Of a DNA stretch of 64,000 bases, positions 23,735-35,900 are shown piece after piece (positions within the stretch are counted from its first letter, which is position 1; every line of letters begins with the position of its first letter). This DNA is from Corythoichthys intestinalis (lineage: Eukaryota; Chordata; Actinopteri; Syngnathiformes; Syngnathidae). Made by a program: the position numbers and the translations under genes. The stretch spans positions 27,704,501-27,768,500 of the forward strand of contig NC_080412.1 in NCBI RefSeq assembly GCF_030265065.1. Reading direction: 5' to 3'. The notes beneath the pieces are model-generated. The model was not told the DNA's origin. It saw only the letters and a list, made by a program, of their open reading frames with translations, and made no database searches.

Positions 23735-24980
23735 CAGTGGCGCCACCAGAGGGGTGGCCAGGGGTCGCCACGGCCACCCCTATAAATTCGTTGGCCACCC
23801 CACTGGCCACCCCGCTTGCCAGTATATCGTTAGATTGTTGTAGCATCAGTTATGCATTGCATCCCAAATGAATGCATTTATTTTATTTAGTTAAATGTAG
23901 GGCTGTCAAATTTATCGCGTTAACGGGCGGTAATTCATTTTTTAAAATTAATCATGTGAAAATATTTATCGCAATTAACGCATTCGCAGTACGACTCATT
24001 CACGCATTGCTGCAAACAGCCTACAATGACGCCGTTTTACTTCTATACAGAGATAAGAGGCAGTGTCAAGTGAGTGGAGTAGATAAAAGCATTCATTGGG
24101 GCCGTGCTTTTAATTGGCAAAAGCTTTGTCATCTCTCCCACAGCAACTATAAATATTGTGGGAAGCAAGGTGGGGAAGAATGACAGGAGTTGATCTTTTT
24201 CTTAACACCCTGTATTGTATCCAACACAGAGAATATATAGCATTTGCAGCCACCACACACAGTCATGGTTGCACCACTTCCCATCATGCATTTGGGCAGG
24301 ACAGTTAAGTCGCTACAGTATCATTTACTGAAACTCAACAAATACACTAGATGGCAATATTTAGTCACAATATACAAACTCACATTTATCCTTTAAGAAT
24401 TACAAGTCTTTCTATCCGTGGATCCTTTTCACAGAAAGAATCTTAATAATGTTAATGCCATCTTGTGGGTTTATTGCTATAATAAACAAATACAGTACTT
24501 ATGTACCGTATGTTGAATGTATATATCCGCCTTGTGTCTTATCTTTCCATTCCAACAATAATTTACAGAAATATATGGCATATTTTAGAGATGGTTTGAA
24601 TTGTGATTAATTACGATGAATTCATTTTAAAGTTGTGATTAACTCGATTAAAAATTTTAATCGTTTGACAGCCCTAGTTAAATGTACACCTTATGCCTTA
24701 TATATACATAACACAATAAAACAGAATTGTTGTGGAACTCAAAATGTTGACTGGACAGTTACGGACTATGCACATTAAATCATTAGTAACATCAAATATT
24801 ACACAATACACCAAAGTATATCAGTAGCCGTGTCCTTAAGTCTTTCTGATAGTTTTCCCCTGACCTTTTTACTGCATTATATAATGAAAACCTGAAATTA
24901 TGGCTTTAGTTTTGGCCACCCCAAGATTTTAAGTGGCCCCATCTGGCCACCCCTATGAAAAATTTCTGGAAGCGCCACTG
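23735..24980. mobile_element. hAT-type element with CAGTGGCG ends
   Basis: Ends CAGTGGCGCCACCAGAGGGG and, inverted, CAGTGGCGCTTCCAG. The flanking octamers GCGCTAAA (23727-23734) and GCACTAAA (24981-24988) differ by one base. Both ends repeat 'ggccacccc' motifs. A smaller hAT MITE is nested at 23898-24676. No transposase frame is present. Confidence 0.75.
23898..24676 (+). mobile_element. hAT MITE 'TAGGGCTGTCAAA', copy 1
   Basis: Ends TAGGGCTGTCAAA and TTTGACAGCCCTA are perfect inverted repeats. The octamer GTTAAATG is repeated at both sides (23890-23897, 24677-24684). It is one of five copies in the window (26790, 51649, 52939 and 55480). Confidence 0.88.
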
Positions 24981-25480
24981 GCACTAAAATATCATTCACT
25001 GACCGATCTCACAGTTCAAGGGTTTAGACGTCTACTGCAGTCAATGGCAGGCAATGAGTTAACCCTTTCATGCACAAATTATGACTTTTTGAAATATCAT
25101 CAATCACTGCCAGATCTCTCAGTTGAAATGGGTTAGACGCAAGGGCGGAGGTTTGGTCTCAACACTGGTAGGGACGATATAACAGCATACCCTGCATGTT
25201 TTATTTTTTGCTCAAAAAGGCTACATTTCTCACCAATATGAACCTGATTAATTGATATAGTAAATCTGAGGTGCCCATTATGTTGATCACGATCGACTAG
25301 TCGATCGCCACGCTAGTGTGGGTAGCTCGAGGCATCCCCCTCACCCCATTTTTTTTTTTTTTTTTTTTTTTAATGTACACAGTTAATTATGCATGTTGTG
25401 TGTATGTTGTGTTGTGTGAGCAACATATGATGTTATGCATCACGTTTTACTAGTTCTGTAGTTTGCAGCAGAGTTCACTA

Positions 25481-25967
25481 CAGTGGTGTTACCAGGATTC
25501 CAGGTGTGGGTGGGCATTAGGCTTACCTGGGGGGTCAAAAAAAAAAAAGCTCTACAATGCTCAAGTAGGTCGAAATCCAGCGTAGGGCTACTGCACCTTA
25601 AAACATGTTTTGTTTTCTCCTTGAGATAACTTGTTGTGATTTGGTCTAAACAAATAAAAGTTGATTTGATTTATTTGAATATAGTGAAAACTTTGATAAA
25701 ATGTAAAAAAAAAAAAAAAAATCCGAATATGCGTAAATGTGTGTAGCGCCCCCTAGGAACAAAACCAACATTTCATTTCATTTTTTTCTTTAAGGTGAAA
25801 GAGGAGGTAACAACGCAAAGGTTAACTTAGAACATCAGTACTACATGAATGGGATACCATACACGGTGCCCAGATTGCCATTAGAACTACATCCAGTTTT
25901 CTTTGGGTGGGCAGAGGGTGTCCGTGGGTGGGCACTGCCCACCCCTGTCCCCCCGGTAACGCCCCTG
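25481..25967. mobile_element. hAT-type element with CAGTGGTGTTACC ends
   Basis: Left end CAGTGGTGTTACC and right end GGTAACGCCCCTG are inverted repeats with two mismatches. The octamer GTTCACTA is duplicated at 25473-25480 and 25968-25975. It contains 'gggtgggcactgcccaccc', a strong short palindrome. Part of it was copied into the second tandem unit near 27950. Confidence 0.8.
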
Positions 25968-28806
25968 GTTCACTACATTTTTCACAGTTTAATTAACGTT
26001 AGCAGTAAAAAACACAAACAGAAGGACTTCTCTCTAAGCAGCTTCCTATTTGAGTTTTGCAGGTTAGGAAGTTCACACAGTGTAATGTTATACTAACTAT
26101 GATGTAGGTCGGACTTTCAGAAGGAAAAATTAGTGGGGTCTTTTTAGATTACTTCAGTGGAATCCGCTGGTTGAAAAAAATTCTTCTAATATCCTTCCTC
26201 TTCAAAGGAAGTGGAATGTTGTCGACTTGTATTTGTGTTGGGGCTGTGAACGCGTGAGCGTGCGTGTTTGTCGGGCGTGGGTCAAGTCATCAGACAATCA
26301 AACATGCGTTTGAGGGGGGGGAAATGGAACGGTGTTCTGACGAATGGGTATCCCGGTCGAATGGATATCCAAAGCGCTACTGAGCGTGTGCACAACAACC
26401 ACGCCCCTCCATTTTATAGTGCCTTTTGACAAATAACCTCTGTAAGCAATTACGTATATGCACGAAAGACTACAATAGAATATTGATGATATTGTGAGAT
26501 AATAGCGTTGGGACGTTAACATTGTCTGATAAGCAGTAAACGTGGTTCGCCCAGGTTTTAATAGTGTTTCTTGTTCAAGATAGAATACTGACATTATAGC
26601 GGAAGTATCTAAATATGTAATATAATAATATATCTATAATATATCGAAATAGACGTGTCAAAACGTAAAGTAGATTTGTTCAACAGTAAGCTGCTATCAA
26701 CAACGGGGAGATTACTTCGACGAAGGAGTGCTAATTGACAGAACACCGCCACATTCAGTAAGTGAAAAGGGTAAATGTTAAGTTTGAACTAGGGCTGTCA
26801 AAATTATCGCGTTAACGGGCAGTAATTAATTTTTTAAATTAATCAGGTTAAAATATTTGACGCATTTAACACACATGCCCCGCACAGTGTAATGTCCACT
26901 TGTTACTTGTGTTTTTTGGTGTTTTGTCGCCCTCTGCTGGCGCTTGGGTCCGACTGATTTTATGGGTTTCAGCACCATGAGTGAGCATTGTGTAATTATT
27001 GACAACAATGGCGAGCTACTAGTTTATTTTTTGATTGAAAATTTTACAAATTTTATTAAAACGAAAACATTAAGAGGGGTTTTAATATAAAATTTCTATA
27101 ACTTGTACTAACATTTATTTTTTAAGAACTACAAGTCTTTCTATCCATGGATCGCTTTAGGAGAATGTTAATAATGTTAATGCCATCTTGTTGATTTATT
27201 GTTATAATAAATACAGTACTTATGTACCGTATGTTGAATGTATATATCCGTCTTGTGTTTTATCTTTCCATTCTAACAATAATTTACAGAAAAATATGGC
27301 ATATTTTTAGATGGTTTGAATTGCGATTAATTACAGTTAATTAATTCTTAAGCTGTAATTACCTCGATTAAAAATTTTAATCGTTTGACAGCCCTAATTA
27401 GAACACATCCATAACTGAACAGTATGGACATGCAGAGTTTTTTTTTTAGGTAACCTATTGTGGTTCCTCAGTTTTATTATTATTATTATAGTTATTCTTT
27501 GTTCCGCAGCCCCCTAAAGCCGTGTAAAGACAAATTCCAAATACACTATGTAGCGCCCCCTAGCAGTCATTCTTTGTCTTGCCGACGCTTTGAGCCCTAC
27601 TTTGACACCCTCAAAATGCTTCAAAACTTGCCAAACTCAACAGCCAGGTGAACACTAGTGAAAACTTTGATAAAATGTAAAAAAAAAAAAAAAAAAAAAA
27701 AATCAAAAGATGCGTAAATGTGTGTAACGCCTCCTAGGAACAAAACCAACATTTTTTTTTTTTAAAGGTGAAAGAGGAGGTAACAACGCAAAGGTTAAAA
27801 CTTATAGAACACATCAGTACTACATGAATGGGATACTATACGCGGTGCCCAGACTGCCGTTAGTGCTCCATCCAGTTTTCTTTGGGTGGGCAGAGCGTTT
27901 CCGTGGGTGGGCACTGCCCCGCATGCTCAGCCCCCCCCCCCCCCCCCCCCCCCGGTAACGCCCCTGGTTTACTACCATTTTCACAGTTTAATTAACGTTA
28001 GCAGTAGAAAACGCAAACAGAAGGATTTCTCTCTAAGCAGCTTCCTACTCGAGTTTTGCAGGTTAGGAAGTTCACACGGAGTAATGTTACCCTAACTATG
28101 ATGCAGGTCGGACTTTCAGAAGCAAAATTTGTGGTGCGTTTCTCACCTCCACAACATTGGGGTCTTTTTAGATTACTTACAGTGGATGCTGCTGGTCAAA
28201 AAAAATCTAATATGTTGTATATATGTTGTAATATGTATGTAATAATGTTGTCGACTTGTATTTCTGTTAGGGCAGTGAACGTGAGCGTGCGTGTTTGTCG
28301 GGGGTGGGTGAAGTCATCAGCCAATCAAACATGCGTTTGAGGGGGGAAAAATGGACCGGTGCTCTGACGAATGGGTATCCCGGTCGAATTGATATCCTAA
28401 GCGCTACTGAGCATGTGCACAACAACCACGCCCCTCCTTTTGACCAATAAACTCTGTAAGCAATTACGTATACGCACGAAAGACTACAATAGAATATTGA
28501 CGATATTGAGAGATAATAGCGTTAGGACGTTAACAATGTCTGATAAGCAGTAAACATGTGGGTCGCCCAGGTTTTAATAGTGTTTCTTGTTCAAGATAGA
28601 ATACTGACATTATAACGGGAGTATCTAAATATGTAATATGATAATATATCTATGATGTACTGTATCTAAATAGACATGTCAAAACGTAGATTTGTTCAAC
28701 ATTAAGCTGCTATCAACAACGGGGAGATTACTTTGATGAACGAGTGCTAATCGACAGAACACTGGCACATTCAGCAAGTGAAAAGGGTAAATGTCAGTTT
28801 GAACAT
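25686..28806. repeat. Tandem duplication of a 1.1-kb unit
   Basis: Unit A (about 25686-26785) and unit B (about 27658-28806) both run from 'gtgaaaactttgataaaatg' to 'agtgaaaagggtaaatgt'. They differ mostly by single bases and poly-A/C length; unit B has a long poly-C at 27930-27953. About 260 bases of other sequence and a hAT MITE separate them. Confidence 0.85.
26790..27396 (+). mobile_element. hAT MITE 'TAGGGCTGTCAAA', copy 2
   Basis: Inverted ends TAGGGCTGTCAAA/TTTGACAGCCCTA. The flanks GTTTGAAC and ATTAGAAC are an imperfect octamer pair. The element sits at the right end of tandem unit A and is absent from unit B. Confidence 0.8.
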
Positions 28807-29093
28807 AATGAAAATAATTCACTTAATATTGGTTGGGTCAGTTCTATCCTTACAACATATGGGAAGACAACCGATATGACCTATTTAACTAAACTCGTTA
28901 TATCATGCATATAAGGTTGCTTAAAAGTTGGTGGGGACAATTAGGGCATCCTGAAAAGTTGGTCATGTTATGTCCCTATCATCCCTATGCAAACCTACGC
29001 CCTTGGTTAGACGTCTACTGCTGTCAAAAGCAGGTAATGAGTTAACCCTTTTATGCACAAATTATTACTTTTTTTACCCTTACAGGACACGCA

Positions 29094-29236
29094 TTTAACT
29101 CATTAGCTGCAATGACGGCGCTAGACGTCCAATCCATTTTGATTGTGAGGGGCGAATGGATTAAAACGTCTAACGCTGTCAATGGCACTGAAATATGAAC
29201 ATTCACATCGCCGCCAATGGCTTGCAATGAGTTAAA
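29094..29236. repeat. Palindromic TTAA-type mini-element
   Basis: It starts TTTAACTCATTAGCTGC and ends GGCTTGCAATGAGTTAA, with 'tagacgtccaatccatttt' and 'aatggattaaaacgtctaa' arms. Both outer edges carry TTAA. Confidence 0.75.
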
Positions 29237-29305
29237 TAGTGCTGTAGCCTATTTAGATGTACATTTAGGTTTATTAGTCCTCTTTGGAAAATTTATCTTT
29301 TCCTA

Positions 29306-31610
29306 CAGTGAGGAGCAAAAGTTATTTGCAACCCTTGTGATTTTGCAAGTTCACCCACTTAGAAGGTCTGAAATTAGATGCATTTCCACTTATAGAGACA
29401 TATTGTAATTTATAAAAGCAATCACTGTATGTGATTTATTTGTAATTTACTGGGGTTTATAATTATTTGTACCCCTGAGAAAACCAGTGCTAATATTTAG
29501 TGCATTAGCCTTTGTTTGCAATTACAGAGGTCAGCCGCTTTCTGTAGTTCTTCACCAGGTTTTCACATATGAAAACAGGGATTTTGGCCCATTCCGCCAC
29601 ACAAATCTTCTCAAGATCTGTCAGGTTTCGGGCCTGTCGTTGAGAAACATGAAGCTCCATACAAAGATTTTCTATTGGATTGAGGTCTGGAGACTGGCTA
29701 GGCCACTCCAGAACCTTGATATGCTTTTTACGCAACCACTCCTTGGTCAGCTTGGCTGTGTGCTTCAGATCATTGTCATGTTGGAAGATCCAGCCACAAC
29801 TGATCTTCATGTCTCTGACTGAGGGAAGGAGGTTGTGGTTCAAAATCTGACGATACATTTCACCATTCATCATCTGCTTTATACAGTACAGTCGTCCTGT
29901 CCCCTTTGCCGAAAAGCAGCCCCAAAGCATGAGGTTTCCACCCCGATACTTCACAGTGGGGATGATGTTCTTGGGATTGTACTCATCCTTCTTGTTCCTC
30001 CACACACATAGTAAAGTTTGCACCAAAAATTTCTACTTTGGTCTCATCTGACCACACGACTTTCTCCCATGACCCCTCTGCATCATTCAGATGGTCCCTG
30101 GCAAACTTCAAACAGGCCTTCAATGTACTGGCTTCAACAGGGGAACCTTTTGAACAATGCATGATTTTAAACCATTGCACCATATTGTTCTACTGACAGT
30201 GGCCTTTGAAACTGTGCATCCATCTCTCTTCAGGTCATTGACGAGCTCCTGCCGTGTGGTTGTAGGCTGAGCCCTCTCTTTTCTCATCATGAATGATGCC
30301 CCACGAGGAGAGATTTTACATGGAGCCCCAGTCAGATGTAGAATATCAGTCATGTTTAGCCGTTTCCATTTCTAACATTTACTGCAACTTTTGATTTGTT
30401 TTCACCAAGCTGCTTTCCAACTGTCCCATAGTCTTTTCCAGCTTTGTGGAGCTACACATTTTTTTCTCCGGTGTCTTTTGAAAGCTGTCGGGTCTTGCCC
30501 ATGGTAGCAGTTGGATTATGACTGACTATGAGGTGCACAGGTAACAATAATGAGCTCAAACAGGTGGTGGGTGGGTGTTTACACATGGGGTAAAGGTGGA
30601 CTTTTTTACAGCAGGGCTGAGAACAAGATGGATTTTTCCATGGGGCCTTTTTTTTTTGCCAGGTGGCAAAATGGATTTTGCCATGTGGTATTTTTTCTTT
30701 GCCATGTGGCATTTTTTTTTTTGAATGTTGCAAAATGCATTTTGGGTTGTGGCATTTTTGGGGGCGCATTGACATTCAACTGGCACCCAAGTAAGGCTAC
30801 GCCATTGACGGCTATGTAGGTCCAAATTTTCCATTCATTTTAAATGGCAGAAAAACATGTTGAATGTTAATGCGCTCTAATGTAAAGTGTGGTCAGAAAT
30901 CACAGCCAAATATGTTTTTCTGCCATGTATGAAGAATGTAAAATTTGGACGTGCATAGGCGTCAATGGCATATCCTGACTTGGGTGTCAGTTGAATGTCA
31001 ATGTGCTCTAATGTAAAGTGTATGGTCAAAAATCACAGCCACACATGTTTTTCTCCCATTTAAAATGAAAGGAAAGTTTGGACGTGCATAGCCTTCAATG
31101 GCATGGACGTGTATGGCCTGCAAAACTGTCATATACCCCTCAGAAAATGCAATTATCCCCCCCCCCTCCCAAATAATGCTACAAACCAAAATGCATTTTG
31201 CCATATAACCCAAAAAATGACACATGTCAAAATCCATTTAGCCACATGTCAAAATCCATTTTGACACATGGCAAAAAAAATGCCGCATGGCAAAATCCAT
31301 TTTGCCACATGGCAAATACCACTTTGGGTTCTCGCTCTCGCTTCATTTTTAAGGAAGACAACTCTTTGAGTGTCATAATTACTGCTGATTCTCAGGGGTA
31401 CATATACTTATGAACCCCAGTAGATTTCAAATGAATTATTTTAAAAAGTCATACAATGTGAGGTTTTTTTGTTTTTTGTTGTTGTTGTTTTTTTAGATTA
31501 TGTCTCGATGGGTGGGAAGGCATATGGTTTAAATTTCAGACCTCTAGCTATTTTCTAAGTGGGTGAACTTGCAAAATCATAAGGGGTGCAAATACTTCTG
31601 CTCCTCACTG
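29306..31610 (-). mobile_element. Decayed Tc1-like transposon (family with CAGTGAGGAGCA ends)
   Basis: TA-flanked ends CAGTGAGGAGCAAAAG and, inverted, CAGTGAGGAGCAGAAG. The transposase on the complementary strand is broken into at least three frames: 30353-30120, 30183-29983 and 30026-29505. Recognisable blocks are [28 protein letters not shown] and [13 protein letters not shown] 740-bp foldback element interrupts its right side. A related copy lies at 40808-43961. Confidence 0.88.
30608..31346. repeat. Foldback element with short palindromic modules, inside the Tc1 copy
   Basis: The two halves are inverted copies of each other. Outer parts repeat TGCCATGTGGCA and 'ttttgccatgtggcaaaat' units. 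Inner parts share 'acacttacattagagc' type sequence in both senses. Comparison with the uninterrupted sister Tc1 at 43550-43700 places the insertion borders near 30608 and 31346. No coding capacity. Confidence 0.75.
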
Positions 31611-31612
31611 TA

Positions 31613-32290
31613 TGTGAAAATGAATGCCGTATGTCTATAGTGCCTTGAATAGTTTCACCCTTTTAAATTCCTGGCGTTGACTTTTCTCATGCAGGATCAC
31701 CTCAAAGAAGTAAGTTGGACAAATCAACCCAGCTGACGCTCAGAGCGGTTCTTCACTGGCGTGCTTTACGTTTATGACGCTTGCTAAAGCTGCCAGCTGA
31801 AGAACTCTTCTGCTCAGCTCTGCCAACAAACATGGAGAAAAGTATACTCGCATACAAGTAAGAACACAAAGAAGATTTCAAATGATCTCACTGCCTGCCA
31901 ATGGAAGTGATGGACGTCAAGACCATTTGAAGCTCGCATGGCTGACATTGAGTTGTCATATTTCATGAGTTATCATATTTCAATTTCTCTACCATTGACG
32001 GCGACAAGCGTTCAATCAGATTTGACTGGCTGCCTGGCAGCGCCAGCCCAGTCAAAATGGATTGGACCTGGATTAGACGTCTGTCGCTGTCAATGGCAGC
32101 CAATTAGTTAACGAGGATTCATTCAAACGGTTGATGCACTCTCTCATTATTACCACTTGATGGCGCTGGCAACCTGCTGACTACTTCCAAAGTATAATAA
32201 CACACGATGATTATGAATTATACCGTAATGGAGACATATATGTATGATGTTTTTAATGTATGTAGAGACAGTTGAAATAAACCTGACAAA
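31613..32290 (+). other. Spacer with hairpin and possible small exon
   Basis: A 13-bp stem (31748-31760 with 31792-31805) and an ATG at 31832 followed soon by 'gtaagaacac' are visible. 'gaaataaacctgac' near 32275 could be a polyadenylation signal. No known protein is recognised. A palindromic mini-element lies at 31985-32112. Confidence 0.25.
31985..32112. repeat. Palindromic TTAA-type mini-element
   Basis: It runs from 'ctaccattgacggcgacaag' to 'gtcaatggcagccaattagt', closing with TTAAC. The arms pair around 'ctggctgcctggcagcgcc'. Confidence 0.7.
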
Positions 32291-32484
32291 AAAAACAATA
32301 CAAAAAAAAAAAAACATTGTGCGTCTTTCCTGCTTGCTGCTATTAGGAACATTAGGGCCAAGTCAATAATTGATGCGCGCATTTATACCCACTATTATAT
32401 TTCACTTTCATAAGCACGTGACTTCAGTACAAGCGTGACGTCACACCGATTCATTAACTCTGTAAATTGAGTAAATATCAACTT

Positions 32485-32597
32485 GTTGGCTGCCACTGAC
32501 GACGATATACTATATTTCCAATCCAATTAGGATGTGATCATTTGCAATCCAAATGGGTTGGGCGTCAATCGCCGTCAATGGCAATGAGTTAAAACTC
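32485..32597. repeat. Palindromic TTAA-type mini-element
   Basis: Ends 'ttggctgccactgacgacga' and 'tcgccgtcaatggcaatgag' with TTAA at the right edge. It lies about 390 bases upstream of the trarg1-like start codon. Confidence 0.65.
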
Positions 32598-32982
32598 ACA
32601 TATTATGTTTGCTTGGGTTTTCTTGCCGTCAGTGGCACTCAGTGGGTTAAGATGCAGCATACATGCTCCCTATTTCCGAGTTCCTTGGCGGAGGTTAGGG
32701 TCCATTAAGCGCGGTACTGGTTCGACTGAGCTCTGCACTTTTGAGCTGTTGGCAACGTGCACGCGCATCTGAGTCAGCCTTGCTCTGCGTAAATGGAAAG
32801 CTTTTACGCGCCACTCTGCGTGCACGCGCGCGCTAAGTGTTGTCTGTGGGTGTGGGTTGGCTCGGACCTGGATGAGAGCATCAGAACCTCGCTGATGGAG
32901 AACCTGTGAGCTTGCCTCCGGAGAAGCAGCAGGACTTTGAGCAGACTCCCACGAGCAGTTTTTGTTACTTTGGGAGGTGAAC

Positions 32983-35900
32983 ATGGCCGTCAACACGGAT
33001 AGCGCGGTGCTGGTCCAAAGGGACCCGTCAAGCAACGGAGACTTCTACGACACCGAGAAGTTGTTGAGCGCAGGCGGCGCGCACCCTCCGGGCGGCCCCG
33101 GCGCAGTCGGCCCTGCGGTCAGACGGCCGTCCGACTCGCTGGACGTCCGGGCCAGCGTCCGCTCGCTGGACGCCGAGCAGAACGGTCACCGTTCGCCGCT
33201 CAAGTCCGGCTCGGTGGGCCAGCTGGCGGCCGCGCCCAGGTCATCGTCTCGCCTCAGTCTGGCGTCCAGCGTGCCGCCCGGTCCGGTGCCGCCCAGCTAC
33301 CTGTGGCTGGCCGTCCTGTCGTGCCTCTGCCCCGGCGTGCCGCTCAACGTTTGCGCGCTGTGGTACGCCAGCGTGGTAAGTACAACTCCCCATATTTTTT
33401 TGCGGATTTGGCATGTCCCTTCTCTCATCATTTAAAAAAAATTAATGAGGCAAATGTACATATTTTTTTTAGTCCCCCCCCATTTTTCAGCACCTTTTAC
33501 AAGGTATGACAGCAATCAGACGTTCATTTATGAGTAGAATATACAATAATCTATAACTGCAAAATTATTCGTCGTCATTCACACCGTACTAAAGACATTT
33601 TAACTGAATGCTTTTGGATACAATATAAAACAATACTGGGTCATTCTTGAGTGGCTTATTCAGAGTGCATTTGCTGCTCATGGGCGTTGAACATCCACCC
33701 AACAAAAGAAAGTAAATGCTCTGCTGCAAATACACTTCCAAAATATAAGTAATTAGGTATACGTGCCACAAGATGGCAGCAAAATACTACTTAGAATGAA
33801 ATTCTTCAATTTACTTCAACCTACTTAATACTTATTCTTTGGAAAACCGCACAATATTTGCTGATTTAACAAAGCTTGCTTTCAAAAGCTGATCAATTTA
33901 ATACATTATGCAACACAAACAGTTCCAGGGCAAATTTGGACATTTTTGACAATTTTTTAACTGAAAAGTTCCAGACATTTGAATGAACAATATGGCATAT
34001 CTAAAAGATGATATTGACCGATGTTTTTACACATCAATCAATTTGATTGGATTGTTTCTTAACCAATTGACATCATTACACCCTACTTCCTTGATATTAG
34101 GAAGCCACCAGGTAAACAATAAAAACTGAAAATAACTCTGGGTGTTTATTTATTTATTTATTTATTTATTTATTTTACACAAAATTTTAGATTTTTTTTC
34201 AGTGGAATAATTGTCAATTAATTGTTGCACCTCAACTGCTAAGAACAAAACTGGTACAATGGACTCACAGATAATAAGTATTTAGTACATTGGGAGTAAT
34301 TTATATTTAGATTAACTTTAGAAAATATCGAAAATTGTAAAACAATGAAAAAATAGTTTTAAAATGTGTAAATTGATTTGAAAATTATTGGGGAAAAAGT
34401 AATGTCCAAAAAATATACCAAATACATAGTGGAGGTGAAAGACGTCCATTCCACTTGAACTGGGAGAGGTTCGCAGCCTCTCTCACTTCATTTAGATTGA
34501 ACGTCTATTACCGTAAATGGCACTGAAAGAGCTGATTATCTAGGTTAAGAATTTGTTTTAGTATGTCTGTTTGTTTCGTTGTCTGTATATTTGTGGTCAA
34601 GATAACACAAGAAAAAACTAAAGGGATTATTATCAAACTTGACCTTTGACCTCTAGCCTCTCCTCTTGCCGTCAGTCCCGCTCGGTGCTGAACAACGGGG
34701 ACGTGGAGGCGGCACGCAAGTATGGCCGTGTGTCTTTGCTGCTCAGCTGTTTGGCCATGCTGCTGGGCGTGGCTGTCATCGTCTTCATCGTCTTCACCAT
34801 CGGTAAGGAGCTCGGTCATTGGGTCAGATGCACATATTATCTATATTTGTATATAAATGGACTTTTGTGTGTGTGTGTTCGTTCCCTGTGGACTCCGAAA
34901 CGGCTGGGCTGAGTTTGACGAAATTTTACACAGTTGTACTTGATCTGTATAAGAGTGTTCTTCAATTGTTTTGATCTCTTTAGGCCTCCGTTTAGTGTGG
35001 AAGATTTATTTAAAACTCTAAAAATTTGCATAGAAAATGAAGCCTGATTGTAGAGGCGACATCGCCGTCTTTCGGGCAAAAGACGCGTCTGTTGCGATTG
35101 CAATGTGGCAGTGGGCTTTCAAACCTCACAGTTTCATATACAAATTTAAATGTGTTGTGGTGATACGTTGTGGCTCTGAGTACTCCACAAGATGCAGGAT
35201 TTTAAAAAAAATTACATTTTTCCGGAATATTACAAAGGGATTCATTTCGGCTGGATATTCGTACTGTAGCGACTTTTATTTATTATGTGTTACGCCCGCA
35301 GTGGTGCATGGGAAGTTGTGGCAACCATGACAGAGGGTGGTGGTTGCCGTTGTTATGTTCTGGTGTTTTCTGTTCAATAGAGCTGCTGTCTCTTGGGGTC
35401 TTGCATTTTATGGGGCACAAAAGCAGCAAGTGTGAAACATAAAAACTGTCTCTCATTCTTCTCCATGTCGCTCACCACAATACTGCACACAGTGATGGAA
35501 AAGCAATTTCGCATGAGCCTCTTTATGGTGTCCTTTTACCACATTACAGCTGCATCTCTAAGAAAAGTATGTTTTATCTGCTATTCGGTTGTATTGCGTT
35601 CACATTACGCAACGCGAGCAACGCCGCACTAATCTACAATATCTTTAGAGCTACATGGAAATCTACAAATTTATATCATCAAGCTCTTTTAATTAGAGGT
35701 GTAAAGTATTTTGATAGAGGAAATAGGAAAAAAAATGTTTCATATGATGCATTTTTGGGGGTAAGTTATGTTCTTGAACGTCATAGGTGTCTAAAATGGT
35801 GAGGAGGACTGTATATGAACAAGGTTTTCTTGTCAAATTTTAAAAAATAAACAAAAATTATCGTATTTTAATTAAATGCAGGCGGCACGGTGAGCCTTGG

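Larger units (their letters stand above)
25140..29005. mobile_element. Composite hAT-type element with CAAGGGCG ends
   Basis: Ends CAAGGGCGGAGGTTTG and ...CAAACCTACGCCCTTG are inverted repeats with one mismatch. GTTAGACG is duplicated perfectly at 25132-25139 and 29006-29013. The 3.9-kb interior holds a second hAT-type insertion (25481-25967), a 1.1-kb tandem duplication and a third MITE (26790-27396). No transposase frame was recognised. Confidence 0.8.

Noticed and set aside
31748-31805. SECIS element of a selenoprotein
   Set aside because: ATGA, AAA and TGA occur in order, but the spacing between ATGA and the apical A's is too short and no selenoprotein reading frame is upstream.
33400-34650. 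Extra exon in the first intron of the trarg1-like gene
   Set aside because: No frame matches the family, and exons 1 and 2 join directly in phase.
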